In this document: positions 52,141 through 64,000 of the stretch, in pieces
How the letters are laid out: every line of letters begins with the position of its first letter
Position numbering within the stretch: the stretch's first letter is position 1
Source: Lyophyllum atratum
Lineage: Eukaryota > Basidiomycota > Agaricomycetes > Agaricales > Lyophyllaceae
Length of the DNA stretch: 64,000 nucleotides
Assembly (NCBI GenBank): GCA_014905825.1
Contig: JACGCN010000011.1
Coordinates: 1,116,001 to 1,180,000 of the forward strand
Direction: 5' to 3'
Program-made: the position numbers and the translations under genes
The notes under the pieces: model-generated
Seen by the model: the letters and a program-made list of their open reading frames with translations, nothing else
Told to the model about the DNA's origin: nothing
Databases searched by the model: none

Positions 52141-53109
52141 GCGCGTTGGAGCTGAATGATCATATTGAAATTTAACGTGATGTACAAGTTAAACGTTCGA
52201 AAATATGGTAACTTACTTGTCCATTTCATTTAAACGCTGAGGGCTTGAATGTAGACTTCTGGTCGGAGGAGGATTTTAGTTATAGCACTGGCTCGTACTG
52301 ATGGGTCCACAAGTTGAAGAGGAGGGAATTAAATTTGGACGTTTGTGACTTCTTCGATCACATGACTCATTACTAGGTCCAAGTTTCATCTCGGACTCCC
52401 CACCTTCAAGTTGACGCTCACCCGCATTCGGGACGACGCGAACTATAGACAGAGACAACCCTTGGAGTGATGGCAATAGCCAGATAAATTTTATTCGCCG
52501 TTGAATCCAGCTAAGTAGTGTAACAAGGCTCGGAGCTGACTCAAATTAGCTGCCAGTGGCGGTTGGAACTTGCTTGGCTGGCTGGCGGTTTTAGATATGG
52601 TTCATTTCTCGCTGTAAATAACTATAGATAACTACTAGTCGGCACACTTTGTGTATTTGCTTCTCTGGACAGAGACAGGGACATATACCAGCGCAAGGGT
52701 GGGATCTCCGAACGCGGGAATGAAACCTTTGTGCGGAGTCATTACTATGGATTACTAGAAAATCCCTCTCATGGCGTGTCTGTAGGATAGAATACGAAGT
52801 ACCGTGGATGTGCAGCACTCCACCATTAGCTTACGTCAATTCTCCTATCTAGTTGTGGTTTTGGCCTTCCGATGTCCTGGGCCGATCTAACAGTAAGACA
52901 CGCAAGGCTCGTTCTGAATCAGCTTCGACCAATCACCGATTTTCATACAGTTATACACGACGGTAGGACGGGCATACTATGTAGACGGCGCGTTGGTGAA
53001 AGCACGGTACGTAGTGTGGAGACGTGTACTAGTACAGACTTGAAACTGGTCCCTGGCTGAATTCAAGGATTACAGAAGAGCATTGGAATATGCAAGTATT
53101 CGATAACTT
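52141..53109. other. Intergenic region, nothing recognised
   Basis: Nearly 1 kb between the start of the F-box gene and the end of the MYND gene. I looked for tRNA boxes, repeats and conserved frames and found none that I can support. Confidence 0.45.
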
Positions 53110-54698
53110 CTAAGCAGCACCAGGTGTCACAATGAGTGTGTAGCCGTTATAAGAATTTGGTCCAGCGTGAAGATTCTGTGGCCTCGGGCCTGGATGCATG
53201 AAAGGATTTAAGTCAATGGGGTATGATGCACTCGCCATTTCCGAGATCCTTTGTTGCTCGATAGTAGGTAGCTTTAACTTCGGGAACCACACAGTCTTCC
53301 AGTAAGGAAACATGCGTAACAGTAACCGGATGTCACTGCCCAAGCTAATCTCAGTGTAGTCGGTGACAGCAAAGGGGATGGCGAGGGCGCGTGACGCCAG
53401 TACAGCTGACCTCCATTCTGGATACGTGGAGAGTCCTGCATTGAGGGCAATCATCGCATCCGGCTTTTCCTTTCGAAGGAGATCCAAGTTTGCGCCGTCG
53501 AAGAAAGACCCGCAACGTGCGAGTTCGATGCGTATGGTCGCGCCGCCAGAAACTTTAGGGGCTTTGTACGTGTAAGCGAATGGACGAGAAGCTAGACAAG
53601 AAGGCTTTTCCTGGGCTTTCTCCAAAATTGTAGCAACCCCAGGCCCGAATAAAACCAGATCAATATCTGTGTTAGGGAGTAGGAGCGCTAATTCGCCGAA
53701 CCTTAAGAAAATTAGGACTTTTGAGTGATCGGCATGCGAGAGGCAGGTACGCACTCACAGTGGTAAAAATTCAACTTCTCTCTCGACTCCGAGGAGGTGA
53801 ACCGTCAGATGACGCCTCCCCAAAGTGTTTGCTGATGCAAGTCCGAGGAGGTACAAGAGCCTAAACACTGACAACGGCCAATGTAGGCACATCACTGCCG
53901 GGGATTCCAGGGGCAATCCACGCCATGCATAGTACTTGGACCAGCTATGTCCAGGAGGCGGTGGACATATGGGAGGTGCTGAATGCCCCAATGTAAAGTC
54001 AAGCCAAGGCACCTGTTCGCTCGGTAATTTCCATCCGACGTCATCCCGAAGGTGTTCATCCTCCAACAGGAGAAACCCCCACACATATTGGCTTGTACCA
54101 ACACAACATGGAGGTCTTGTCCACCAACCCGCTTTGCGCCCCGTGTCAAGAAGGCCCTTCGATGCCAAAAAGATAAGGAAGTTACAGGTCCCGTCTGACT
54201 GTAGCTTAGCCCAAGGAAATTGTTCAGCGATGGCCTGCATCTCAGGGGTCCTGCCGTTAGCTTCCTGTCCGGCGATTCATTAGCCAGTTGGGTGAGCCAT
54301 CAGGACAACATTAATACCTTCATGTCTTTGCAAATGTCACGGTGACATTCAGCGATATTCCCATTCGTGCCTTTCCAGTCCATAGTCGCGCACTGTGATA
54401 ATGAGCCTACTAAGTCAAAAGCGGAATCGGGCATCGGAAGTGATATCTACTTTTTTGTCGCAATAACGAGCAACCTTACACCCAGAGCATCGAAGGAGTT
54501 TCTAGCCCGGGGAAAGGTGAGTAAATTCCAAGACGTTCTATGTAGAAGGGTGCGTACCTTGCCCGGTTGTTCTTCGGCGTTGCAAGATAAGCAGATGGGG
54601 ATCCTAAGGTCGTCCACGTTTTCCCCGCGTCTGAACGCTGCGACTGCCTGAGCGGTTTGCCATGCATGGTGAGCAGTATGCATCGCTGACGCCATCAT
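53110..54698 (-). CDS. MYND-type zinc-finger protein, Mss51-like C-terminus
   Basis: The likely ATG is at 54698 (MMASAMHTAHHAWQTAQAV). A MYND finger is built from three exons: ICLSCNAEEQPGK, then LLRCSGCKVARYCDK, then LSQCATMDWKGTN and AECHRDICK. All Cys/His ligands are present. Introns lie at about 54495-54552, 54420-54460 and 54260-54314. The C-terminal 350 residues (WPLSVFRLLYLLGLASANTL; LPNTDIDLVLFGPGVA; DAMIALNAGLSTYPEWR; AIPFAVTDYTEISL) match the zinc-finger MYND/Mss51 C-terminal domain common in basidiomycetes, ending with a TAA at 53110. In yeast Mss51 is a mitochondrial translation factor, but the many mushroom paralogues have no known role. Confidence 0.85.
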
Positions 54699-55781
54699 GT
54701 TCAAGTGCTCGTATGTTCCTAGTGGTATTCAGTCGTCGGAGTTGCAGTTATGAAAGCCAGTGATTCTGAAAGATTTTAAGGATGTCAGCCTCGTCGCGTG
54801 CAAAATTGAAAGGTTGGACGTCAACGCGCGATGTGATGCTGATATAGCGCTGTCTACAGGCCACCGACCACCGAGATTTACAGCCTTACGCGCAAGAGTA
54901 GGGAGTTGAACAAGTGCAAATTATGGAACACCAGAGCTGCCAGTGCGATACAGCCGCATCAGCCCCGGTTGATCTGCCCTGGCCCAAACATGGGGGACGA
55001 TTCGGCTTAGTTCGGCTCGCGTCCTGATCCCCATGCACTGCTTGCGCCTCATCAAGGCCTCACAGTGTTGTCACCACTGCAGTCCGACTGATCGATCGAT
55101 CAAGCTTCAAATTGCTTGAAGGGTCCATCTATACCGGTACTGGGCCGTTGAGGGTGTCCTGGTGCGGGGCAAAAGGCCCAAGACTCTTGAAATGTTGCGG
55201 ATCGATGATGGCTGTGGTTCTTGAACTAGTTTGGGCTTGAAGGCGTTTACATGTCCCTCCAACCTACCGGGACTTAACATATTGGGTGATTGGAGAAGTA
55301 GGCAGGCTAGAGGCATGCTTTCCGAAAAGGCAAAGATATGAAAAGTAGGACCGATGTCGAAAGGGGACGCTTTTGCAGATGGGAGAGCAATTGAAATTAT
55401 CGAACTTCATGGAGAAAACACGGCCCGAGCTGATCCGGGATTTCTGACGGAAGAGGACAGCAAGATCCAAGCCAAAAAAACAAATGAAGGTTGTCGCCTA
55501 CACCGTTGGACCTGTCGCTGCTCCTTGAACTCCTTACAAGATTCCGAACCAAGAAATCATTGCAGCACTTCCGCCGCTCGAATAGGTAATAATATCAGAT
55601 GGGATTATACAGATCGAACAGATAACAATACAGAGAGCTAGAGAAAACAAAAAGACGACGACCAGTGAAAGACAGACACACAGACAGAAGAAAAAAGGGG
55701 CAAGGACGCGGACATATGAGTAGTAGACACCAAATAGTAGGAGGAAAAAAGGAATTAGCGATAGGTATGAATTCCGGAGTG
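54699..55781. other. Intergenic region, nothing recognised
   Basis: About 1.1 kb between the MYND gene and the end of SNF5. A short inverted repeat (TTCAAATTGC/GCTTGAAG, about 55107-55125) and an A-rich tract (55640-55760) are visible. There is no supported gene. Confidence 0.45.
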
Positions 55782-58700
55782 TCATGAATCCGTCCCGTTA
55801 TTTAGCCGGTCATTAACACGTTGGCGATGTTGCCTGTTTTTAAGATGCACCTCGTAGTTGGCCAACGTCTCGCCTGGACCAGGGGTATACAGCTGAAACG
55901 AGGAAAGGGTATGAGTACATCAGTCGTGCCAACATCATCGCAGAGAAAGAAATCTTACCTTCCCGGGACAGTCTAAACATTTGATGCGCCATTCCGGCGA
56001 ACTACTGGCGTTGACTTTGCGTAAAATAATATCAAATTTATCGTTTGGGTATCGGGCCACCATAGCAGCTTTGGAACTAGAGAGCCATTGTGGTGGCTAA
56101 CGATAACAAAACAGCTTGAGTTACGAAGCTCTACGAAACGTCTAACAACGGTGGACATACTGCAGCGAGTGGCCTGGCTGGGCTTGTCGGGGACGTAGTC
56201 ACGTCAGCCCCTTTTGAATCCTTAGTTACAGGTGTGCTTTTGCTCGGCGAGAACTCCCCTTTCATCGAAGCCGAAGTCGGAGCCGTGGTCGAAGTCGCCG
56301 AGGCGGGTGGAGGCGTCGACACCCGTCGATGGGAGTTCCCATTCAGCTTCATCCTCTGTGCAAGAGGCGGCTCCGACGCGCTCGACGCAGTAGAAACGGG
56401 CGAGACGGCACGATCATCGTCTGCCATCATGGGCACGGGTGATTGGCGCGCGGAAACATCTAGATCTCCATTCGACCGCGAGGGAGTCTGTGGTTCCGAG
56501 GTCTCCGCAGGCGTGGGCGGCAACGTCGAGCTCTGCGCACGCAACGCCGCAGCACCTCCCTTCTTCTTCACAGACGCCGTGATCTTCGCCACATCCGCCT
56601 CTCGCTTGAGGCCACTGTGGAAATCCGGATCCGGGTTATACTCAACAGGACGAGGTCGTCGGTGCCGATGCCAGTACTTGCCTAAGAGGTCATCAGTAAT
56701 CTGAGCCCCAGTCATGAATCGAGCATACATACCACAGATACCGCACTGCGATTTATCACCCAACGGTCCTTTTCTCCGACCAATGGCGATACTGTCAGGG
56801 CACCCACAATTAGAACAGTGCCAGACGCCATCAATCATATTCGGGTGCTGTCCATCCGCAAACTCCTTCTCCTTCGCCTCACGCTCCAGCTCCTTCGCCC
56901 TCTTCGCCGTGATCACCCTCGCAATCTTGCTATCCGGCGGCGCAGCAGCCCCCATCACCACAGACGACGACACCACAGGCGGCGGAGGGTCATTCTCCAA
57001 CGGTGCAGGAAGCTTCGACACGTCAGCAGCCGTAGACGGCGTCGGCGCAACAACATGCGCCCGAGGCCTTAGGACCAAGTCCGACTCATACTGCGGCGCC
57101 TTGAAATGTCCCTTCGCCGTCTTTTTATCCTTCGCCACAGGCTGCGGTACAGCAGCACTCGGCACAGCGACCTGCGGAAGGAACGCCGTGCCATTCTCCG
57201 ACGCGACCATATTCGCAATCGTCAGCGACGCCGCTGCAGCTGCGGCCCGGCGGGACATGGGTGCGTTCGCCGCGACGGCCAGTGCGAGGGTGGCGGGATC
57301 GAGCTCGGGGAAGCCGATGGCGGGTGTCCTGTAGGTCCTGATGGGCTCGCGGTCGGGTAGTGCGATGCCCCGCCGACCACGGGTGTTGCGTTTGCGGCGC
57401 TTGTTCATGTCCTTGTCGCGGTCCTTCTCGTTCCTCTCGATCTCGCCGTCACTGAGGTAGTTGAGGAGCGGAGTGTATAGTTGGACTTGGTCGAGGGACC
57501 GCGTGGCTGAGGACAGACTGGGGAGGAAGGAGAGACGGAGGTCGTCGTCTTGGATGACGGACCCGTCGGAGGGATGACCGACGAGGAAGAGTGATTTCTG
57601 GTAGGTCTGCACTTGCTCACGGATGGAATGGGCGATGGCAGTTCTGGAAGTGAAGAAGTTGAGCAAGCTAGGTAGTATTCAAGAGACAAAGGACACATAC
57701 TTGAACTCGCCATTGAGCCCCAGTTCCTGAGCATACACCTCCGCAAAGTCTTCAGGCGACGCATGCTCGCTATCAAGATCCCACTCAAACTGGTCGTCAA
57801 GCTTCATAGACCCAACAATAATATCCAGCTATTCCAAGACACACACACACATCAGCACCGCCCCAACACTCCCAGACAACAAAAACTCACCCTGATCAAA
57901 ATTCTCATCTCCTCATGCATCGTCGCCTCATTAATCTCCATCTCCTCCAACAACATCGGCTTATCCCATCCCGGCTCAACATCCCCCTCCGCCGCATCCT
58001 CCACATCCCCATCCACCCCATCCTCCTCCTTCACAATCTTCCGTCTCTTCTTCCCCTTCCTACTCCTCCCCCTCTCCACCATCTCCACGCGCTCCCGCCA
58101 CCCAGCCCACCACCTCTCCTCGTCGCCCTCCAGGCGCCCGCGTTTCGGCCCCGGGTCAATGGTGGTAGTGGTGAAGACGGGGGAGGAAGGCTCCGCGTTA
58201 TCGACGTCGTACAGCCCCGAATGCGCCTTGAAGTCGCTCAGCTGGTCTTGGATGGACTTGGTGATGACGGCGTGGTAGTTCGCTGCGAGGTTGTAGTCCT
58301 CCACCACCGTCTGCGCGAAGTTCTCAGGAGTTACGACAGGGTCTAGAATAGTCAAAAATCATTGTAAGGGTAGGCCCATATGTGAAGGCATATATACGCA
58401 CCATTGAGGTTCCAGACGAAGGTGTCCCGCATTTTATGATGTTCAACATCAAACTCCAACCGAATCGGCACAAGCTGCTCAGGCCTACTAACATCCTCCT
58501 CATCCAATTTCCTAGGTCTAATCCCAAACCCAAAAATTAGCACCCAAGTAGCGCACACAAGAAAAATGCAACACTCACAACCTCAACCCCTCCCTCCTCC
58601 CCCCCCTCCTCCCCCTCTCCCTCTCCTTCCTCCCCCTCGGATACCTAACATCAAACCCCTCCCTCCCCCTCCTCCACCGATTCCCATTCCCCCCCTCCCC

Positions 58701-61174
58701 TCCCCCCCCCTTCTCCCACCACGCCGCCCCCCTCCACACCTTCTCCCTCCCCTCCCTCCCCATCCTCTCCTTCATCCCGCGCCACACCCCCTCATACGTC
58801 TTGTCCGCCTCCATCCACCCCTGCACGTCCGCGATCTCCCGCGGGGTGAGAGGGGGGATGAGGGAGAGGGAGTGTTGGAGGGGGACGACGGTGACGCGGG
58901 TGACGGAGGGGTTGAGGTTGACGTTGGCGGGGAGGGGGGGGAGGTGTGGGACGATGCGGGGGGTGGAGGATGCTGCGGTAATTGTAGTCTTAGTAGGCTG
59001 GGCATCATCCGAGGTGGCTGCAGGCGCAGGCGCAGGTGTGGAGGGTGCAGTTGCAGGTGTTACTCGCCCAGCAGGTAGTGCAGGCGCCGGAACGGCCGTC
59101 GCGGGGGGTGGTACAGGTGTGCTGGGCGCGGGTACCACTGCTGGGGCAGGCATCTCAGCAGGCGGGACGCTCTCAGCCTTCGGCACAACAGGCATAGACC
59201 CTTGCCTTGAGAGGGAACTCTGCCTCTGGTGCTGGCCGTGTCCTTGGTGGGGCGGTGGCTTCACAGGCATCTCACCCATCCCACCCGCCACCCCATTCAT
59301 CCCCAAGCTCGACGGCGGGCGCGGCGAATGCATCTGCATCTGCGCCTGGTACCCAGCACCACTCCCGTTCATCATCGACGCGGGCGGACCCATCACACAC
59401 CACCACCACCACCCGCCATACCCATCCCCACCGTTCCGCTCCTAGGCGAGCTCTCCCCCACCTTGCGTTTCGCACCCCGATACGGGGAGCCGGGGATCGG
59501 CGGAGACGCAGACGTCGGCGTTGGCGTCGAGCGGGGGTGCGCTTGAGCCGGGTGTTGTGGCGTTTGAGGCTGTTGGTGATGTTGTTGCGGTTGGGGTTGG
59601 TGGTGTGGCTGCTGCTGTTGCTGGGGTTGGTGCTGGTGTCCGGGACTATGCGTATATTGTCCTTGTCCGGGCCCTTGCTGCCCGTACCCAGCCTGACCAG
59701 GATATGGGTTTGCGCTCCCGCCCATTCCCTGCTGGTTCAGGTTCTGCGACGGCGACATCCCACGCTGCTTATCGTACCCATTGATACCATTCACCGGCGT
59801 CGCGCTCATCGCCCGGCTCGGGGGACGCATCCCTCCTCCTCCTCCTCCTCCCACACCACCACCTCCACCAGAGACGCTGCGCATACCCATCCCCATGTTC
59901 ATCGCCATCCGGGGGTCCATACCTCCCATCCCACCTCCACCGCGGGGAATCCCAGAGGGGGGGAGCATCATGCCGCCCTGTCCTTGGCCTGGAGCTTGTT
60001 GCTGTTGAGGTTGTTGCTGTTGAGGTTGTTGTTGTTGCCCGCCTGGCGCTGAGCCCGCGGAGCTGAGGGGCCGGTCGTAGAAGCTGCCTCCGCCACCCAT
60101 GGCGGACGAGGTGCGGGGGGCAGGGCCGCCCATGAGGCCTTGGAGGAGGTCCTGGTTTTGCTGGGACGTCGGCTGCTGCTGCTGGCCCGGGTACATCCCG
60201 CCGCCCATGCCCCCACCGAGCCCCATCCCACCGCCTATACCCATCCCCATGTTGTTCATCATCTGCTGAGGCGCCTGGGGCGAGGAGTGGCTCTGCTGCA
60301 GGATCTGCTCGCGGAATTGTTGTTGCTGCGTTGGTTCGCCACGACCTCCGGTGCCAGGGATGCCCATGCCTCCGATGTTCATGTTCATGTTGTTCATCCC
60401 TGCCATGTTCATGTTCATGTTGCCCATCCCACCCATGCCCTGGTCGCCGCGGAACTGCTGCTGCTGCGGTGGTTGTTGTTGGACGCCCATCATCCCTTGG
60501 TCCGGACGAAATTGCTGCTGCGGCTGTCCACCACCTCCTCCACCTCCACCACCAGAAGACATACCGCCCATCATCCCACCGTGCTGGAGCTGGGCCTGCA
60601 TCTGCGCCGCCTGAGCCTGCTGCTGCTGGAGGAGCTGCTTCTCGCGGAACTGCTCGCGCATGCTCTGCTGGTGCTGCTGCGACGCCGCGTACACCATCTT
60701 CTGCTGCTTCTCATGCGAAGGGAGCGCGTTGAACTGCGCGTGGGTCATGCCGAACATCGCAGCGAGACTCTGGCCTGCGGGGTTCGTGGACGGTGAGGGC
60801 GAAGGCGGGGGCTGTGACGGGGCCTGGTTGGAGGCGGACGGGGAGGAGAGGGCGGCGGGGTTGATGCTGCCCATCATGTTGTTGGACATGCCCATGCCCA
60901 TGCCACCCATCCCGTTCATGAGTTGCTGCTGCTGCTGAAGGAGCTGAGCCGGGTTTATGGACATGCCATTATTCGCATGCTGCTGGGCCATGCCGCCCAT
61001 GCCCATCCCGTTCATAAGCTGTGCAGGGCTGACTGCGCCACCACCTCCGGACGGGTACTTTGGTTTATTAGCGTTCTGGTTCTGGAACGCGGCGAGGACG
61101 GCGGGATTGATGCCGCCGCTGCCGCCGGAATATGAGGGTTGTTGATACGGGTTGCCATTGGCGTTGTTGTTCAT
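55782..61174 (-). CDS. SNF5: SNF5/SMARCB1 core subunit of SWI/SNF with GATA finger
   Basis: The ATG at 61174 starts a long Gln/Gly/Met/Pro-rich low-complexity N-terminus (to about 59400) and a Pro/Ala-rich linker with LTPREIADVQGWMEADKTYE (about 58790). The SNF5 domain follows as two repeats: MRDTFVWNLN, PVVTPENFAQTVVEDYNL and later QFEWDLDSEHASPEDFAEVY, TAIAHSIREQVQTYQ. After a basic/Ala-rich stretch comes a GATA-type finger, WHCSNCG...SQCGICGMYARF (about 56720-56825), a Ser/Pro-rich tail, and a conserved end, YPNDKFDIILRKVN...CLDCPGKLYTPGPGETL. The stop TGA is at 55782. The product is about 1,600 residues, far longer than yeast Snf5. It anchors the nucleosome in the SWI/SNF remodeller. A GATA finger on SNF5 is usual in basidiomycetes. 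One frame change near 59400 needs an intron of about 90 bp with a GTGGGG donor. Confidence 0.93.
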
Positions 61175-63149
61175 AGTCGAGAAATATGGGGGAAAAAGAG
61201 AGGGGAGACGCCGCGGGGGGCGGAGACCACGACGTTATTCAGTGCCTTGTGTGTGTTGGCGGGGGAAATAAGATCTGTGGGGGAGAGTGAGCATGGGGGA
61301 GGGGAGGGGGGTGGGGTCGGGTGTGGGGGAGCGGGAAGGGTGCGGGACGGGACATACCTAGATTACTCGTGTATCCGGTTTGAAATGGAATTAGAGGCTG
61401 GACGGACAGAAGCGCACGCCTCAGCTGCTCTCTCAGTCTCAAAATTCAACAACGAGAGTGCAAGTCAGATCAACACGTCACATTCTGTGACGGGGTAAAG
61501 GGTTATTGGTCACGCCCGTACGCCCGCTGCTCAGTGCGCTCTGTGGGATGTATACTCTACGATATCCAGTACCACAGCATTGAGCAGTAGCTACGATGAA
61601 CACAGAGCACATCTGCTTCTACCCCACGGCCCGATCCAGCGGCGACAACATGTTTCAAGCGCATGATTACCGGTTTCCCGATGTGTATCTCACTATCTGT
61701 CATAGCCAAGGCATCCATGGGCCAGTCAACATCGATCCCCTTTTCAATCTCCAATCTCCCCCGATATCTCAACCCATCACCCAGTCCTCCCCATCGTTCA
61801 GACCTAACCTCATACCTCACAGCAGCCAGCACCCTCTAAGAGCGACTTCCCCCCCTTCGTATCGCACAAGATCGTCGCCGTCCCATATTCCGAGACAGGG
61901 TCACGCATCGATGACTATATTGTGGGTGTCGGGTGCGGAACCGGATTGTGAAGCTAAACAAAATCAACTCCACCCACGGTGCTCCTTTTTTCTCGGTTAG
62001 ACTTTATGCGCCAATGTAGCCCATACAGGGAGTGTGGGGACAGAAAAAGATCCTACAATCTACACTGTCCCAGACTTGGAAATCGAGAGGAAGAACTCTG
62101 CAGAACTTCCGCCAGTTTACGTCTTCCAGGCACAGGCCACCCGCGTGCCGTTGCCGTGCGTTGTTTGTTTTCCATGCCTCTGCACTTCCGAGTTCGCACT
62201 TCTGCAGAACCACTTCAGACTCACCCATCCCGGTTCCCTTTCTGCATCTCTACTGTCACAACGAGCAGAGGGGGGGCTGCGCGCCTCATGTGCACATCAC
62301 TCCTGCTCCGTCGTTTGATCTTTCATATTTTGCCGAAGCGGCACACCGGATGCATTTCCGTCCCCTGTGGTCACACAACCATCACCAAGGCACCGTTAAG
62401 ACCTCTTATATTTCTTCAAGCTTTCTCTCGCAAATAAATACCCAAGGCCCCGGCAGCCCTGGTATTTTATTGAATCTCCGAGGTTGTTCTTTGACGCCCC
62501 CGCGCACGTTGCGAGCACTCAATGTTCACCTTCACGGTCAACCTCCGTATATGCTAATCTAATCTCATGGACAAAGCAGCACTATGGTCTTGCTTAAAAA
62601 TTTTCATGAGAAGCACCAGTATCAGCTCGCTGTGGCCTTTCGAAGACACTTCCCGTCATCGTTTGAGGGGATGAGGAGCAGCAGTGCCGCTCTTGCGTCA
62701 ACCATCATCCGGCTTCGGCTTCCTATTTCCTTAATCTGGCACTCCCTCCTCGGGAGGAACTGGGTCTTTGCGTGTGGGCCGTTTCCTCCTCGTCCTCTCA
62801 TACCCATCCTGGACCATGGACATTCATATCAATGGCTACGCACCCGCCGTGAATAACGCGCTTTGCTCCACCTCAAATTATTACATGCGATCGGTGAATC
62901 AAGCCGAGATGGTGCAGGTCCCAGAGACCGAACAAAAAGTCACTTTGGACGCGAGACTCGCCGCCGTATATTTGTGTTGGGGGTATGGCAATGTGAACAT
63001 GAATCTGTTTTTGTCGAAGCCACAGGCGCATCGCGATTCGCTGGACAGGTTCTAGAGCGCCGAAGAGACATCGCTCGATGATGAGAGCCATTGTACGCCA
63101 AATCATCAACAGGCTAATGTTTGGTCGTGAAAACCTTACTTCCGTCCAT
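61175..63149. other. SNF5 upstream region and gene-free stretch
   Basis: The first 300-400 bp (CT/GA-rich) probably hold the SNF5 promoter and leader. A plus-strand frame at about 61845-61950 (FVSHKIVAVPYSETGSRIDD) looks protein-like but has no partner exon. Between 62000 and 63149 I find only short unrelated frames. Confidence 0.4.
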
Positions 63150-63580
63150 CAGGTCCCGTAGAGTTGCAGCTTTGTGGTTGTGCAGGCTTCCCTATCGGCT
63201 GCGAGAGCTCCTGCCTGGCCAACCTCGACGGGAATCACGGTGCTTATGTGAACCGCCAGTCTCGCCAGCTTCGCCAGCTCATCAATTTCTTGTCCCAAGA
63301 TGATTCTGCAAACTGCTGCACGGGCACGCACGATACCCCGGCTACATGGCCGTCATCTGGTCCGCGATATGTCTTCGCATCCCCTTTCCAAGCCTGAGCT
63401 TTTTTTGGGGGGAAAGCGTGCTAGTACTACAGCTACTTCAAGGATAACTGTCCTGGGACGTATGTGTATGCTTTCGACGAGGGAAGCGGGACTGCACAAC
63501 TCACCTTGCCAGTCTGTGGGAATTAGTCAACCTGACTATACTCTTACTTTCTGCCCATGGTGGTCGGAGGGTGCGGTCTT
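63150..63580 (+). pseudogene. Thaumatin-like protein gene, 5'-truncated and frameshifted
   Basis: Exons 63150-63239, 63300-63370 and 63425 onward join in phase across two good introns (63240-63299 and 63371-63424). They encode the C-terminal half of a thaumatin/osmotin-like protein: GFPIGCESSCLANLDGN, DDSANCCTGTHDTPATWPSS, YYSYFKDNCPGTYVYAFDEG. At 63505-63508 the sequence reads ACCTTGCCAG where the family needs ACCTGCCAG. The extra T shifts the frame into a TAG at 63524, while the lost frame continues QPDYTLTFCPW, the conserved family end. The N-terminal half and signal peptide are absent upstream. Secreted thaumatin-like proteins are linked to cell-wall glucan. This copy is probably dead unless the break is an assembly error. 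Confidence 0.65.
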
Positions 63581-64000
63581 CCCTGTTATAGATCATACTG
63601 ACTCGTACTAGTTTAGTGTCACACTCGTGTTTTGGGTGAGCCAGTGATCCTTTCTACGCGCGAATAAAACCATTTAGTGCGGATGCAGATGCCTCTCTTA
63701 GCCCTTGCCTTCCATGCGTATGCTTCAATGGTCCTCGGATTGTAGACGACGGAAAAGAAGCTGTGAACAGCGTGCCGTCACGGTTAACCGTCTGTCTACG
63801 TCTTGTCTACGTCTCACCTAACACGTCTCATCTAAGTGACGTCCTCTTTACCCCCGCACCTTCTCTTCGATCAAGAGGCTCGTATCTCTTCATGGTGGCT
63901 TCTTTGCTTAAACTGTTGAGCGCTGAGGACGGAGAACGAGGAGCAGCTTATGCACTCGGCCGTGCTCATCTCATTACATCTTGCAGCGACCAGCCCTTTG

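Noticed and set aside
58566..60796. Long plus-strand frames opposite SNF5
   Set aside because: They reflect Gln/Gly/Pro-rich coding on the minus strand and contain no recognisable domain.
61596..62562. Plus-strand frames upstream of SNF5 as new genes
   Set aside because: Only one short protein-like piece (about 61845-61950) stands out. No exon structure or family match supports a gene.

Overview
The window is nuclear DNA of a filamentous basidiomycete, most likely an Agaricomycete; placement in or near Polyporales is an inference from gene-family flavour. The grounds are dense short GT-AG introns of about 50-65 bp, a SNF5 with a C-terminal GATA finger, an Argonaute with an RG-rich N-terminus, families of unknown function that I know from mushroom genomes, and a Ty3/gypsy chromovirus of fungal type. 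No plasmid, viral or CRISPR feature is visible.

Layout. Positions 1-1867 hold degenerate exon/intron-like tandem repeats. Positions 1868-7344 hold one large many-exon gene (+) with a 78-bp minisatellite in its coding sequence and an arginine/serine-rich tail. Positions 7345-14085 are repeat-rich: a tandem array of roughly 60-bp units with two recognisable insertions (one a solo-LTR-like element with a 5-bp duplication), a proline-rich PPxY/CxxC gene (-), and relics. Positions 14086-20703 are a complete Ty3/gypsy chromovirus (-) with identical 213-bp LTRs and a 5-bp target duplication. Its chromodomain is split by a 616-bp hAT-type MITE with an 8-bp duplication. Positions 20704-24067 are mostly gene relics.

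From about 24 kb the window becomes gene-dense. On the minus strand lies a protein with two RNase H1 N-terminal (viroplasmin-like) domains, followed by a plus-strand membrane protein with two lectin-like extracellular modules. Then come Argonaute (-), a ketopantoate-reductase-like enzyme (-), a conserved protein of unknown function (-), an M20 amidohydrolase (-), an Hcs1/IGHMBP2-type helicase (+), an archaeal-type AAA ATPase (-), a RING E3 ligase (-), a triose-phosphate-transporter-family carrier (-), an F-box protein (-), a MYND-finger protein (-) and the SWI/SNF core subunit SNF5 (-). The last 3 kb are intergenic with a broken thaumatin-like gene.

The conserved half is ordinary eukaryotic housekeeping: RNA silencing, chromatin remodelling, ubiquitination, transport and metabolism. 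The first 24 kb are a transposon-shaped accessory region. The strongest unusual observations are the MITE nested in a very young chromovirus, a predicted one-nucleotide exon between two introns, the duplicated RNase H1 N-terminal domain protein without a nuclease domain, and the minisatellite/SR gene whose long introns share a repeated motif. I saw no convincing new defence or biosynthetic system. Multi-exon coordinates run from the likely start to the likely stop and include introns.
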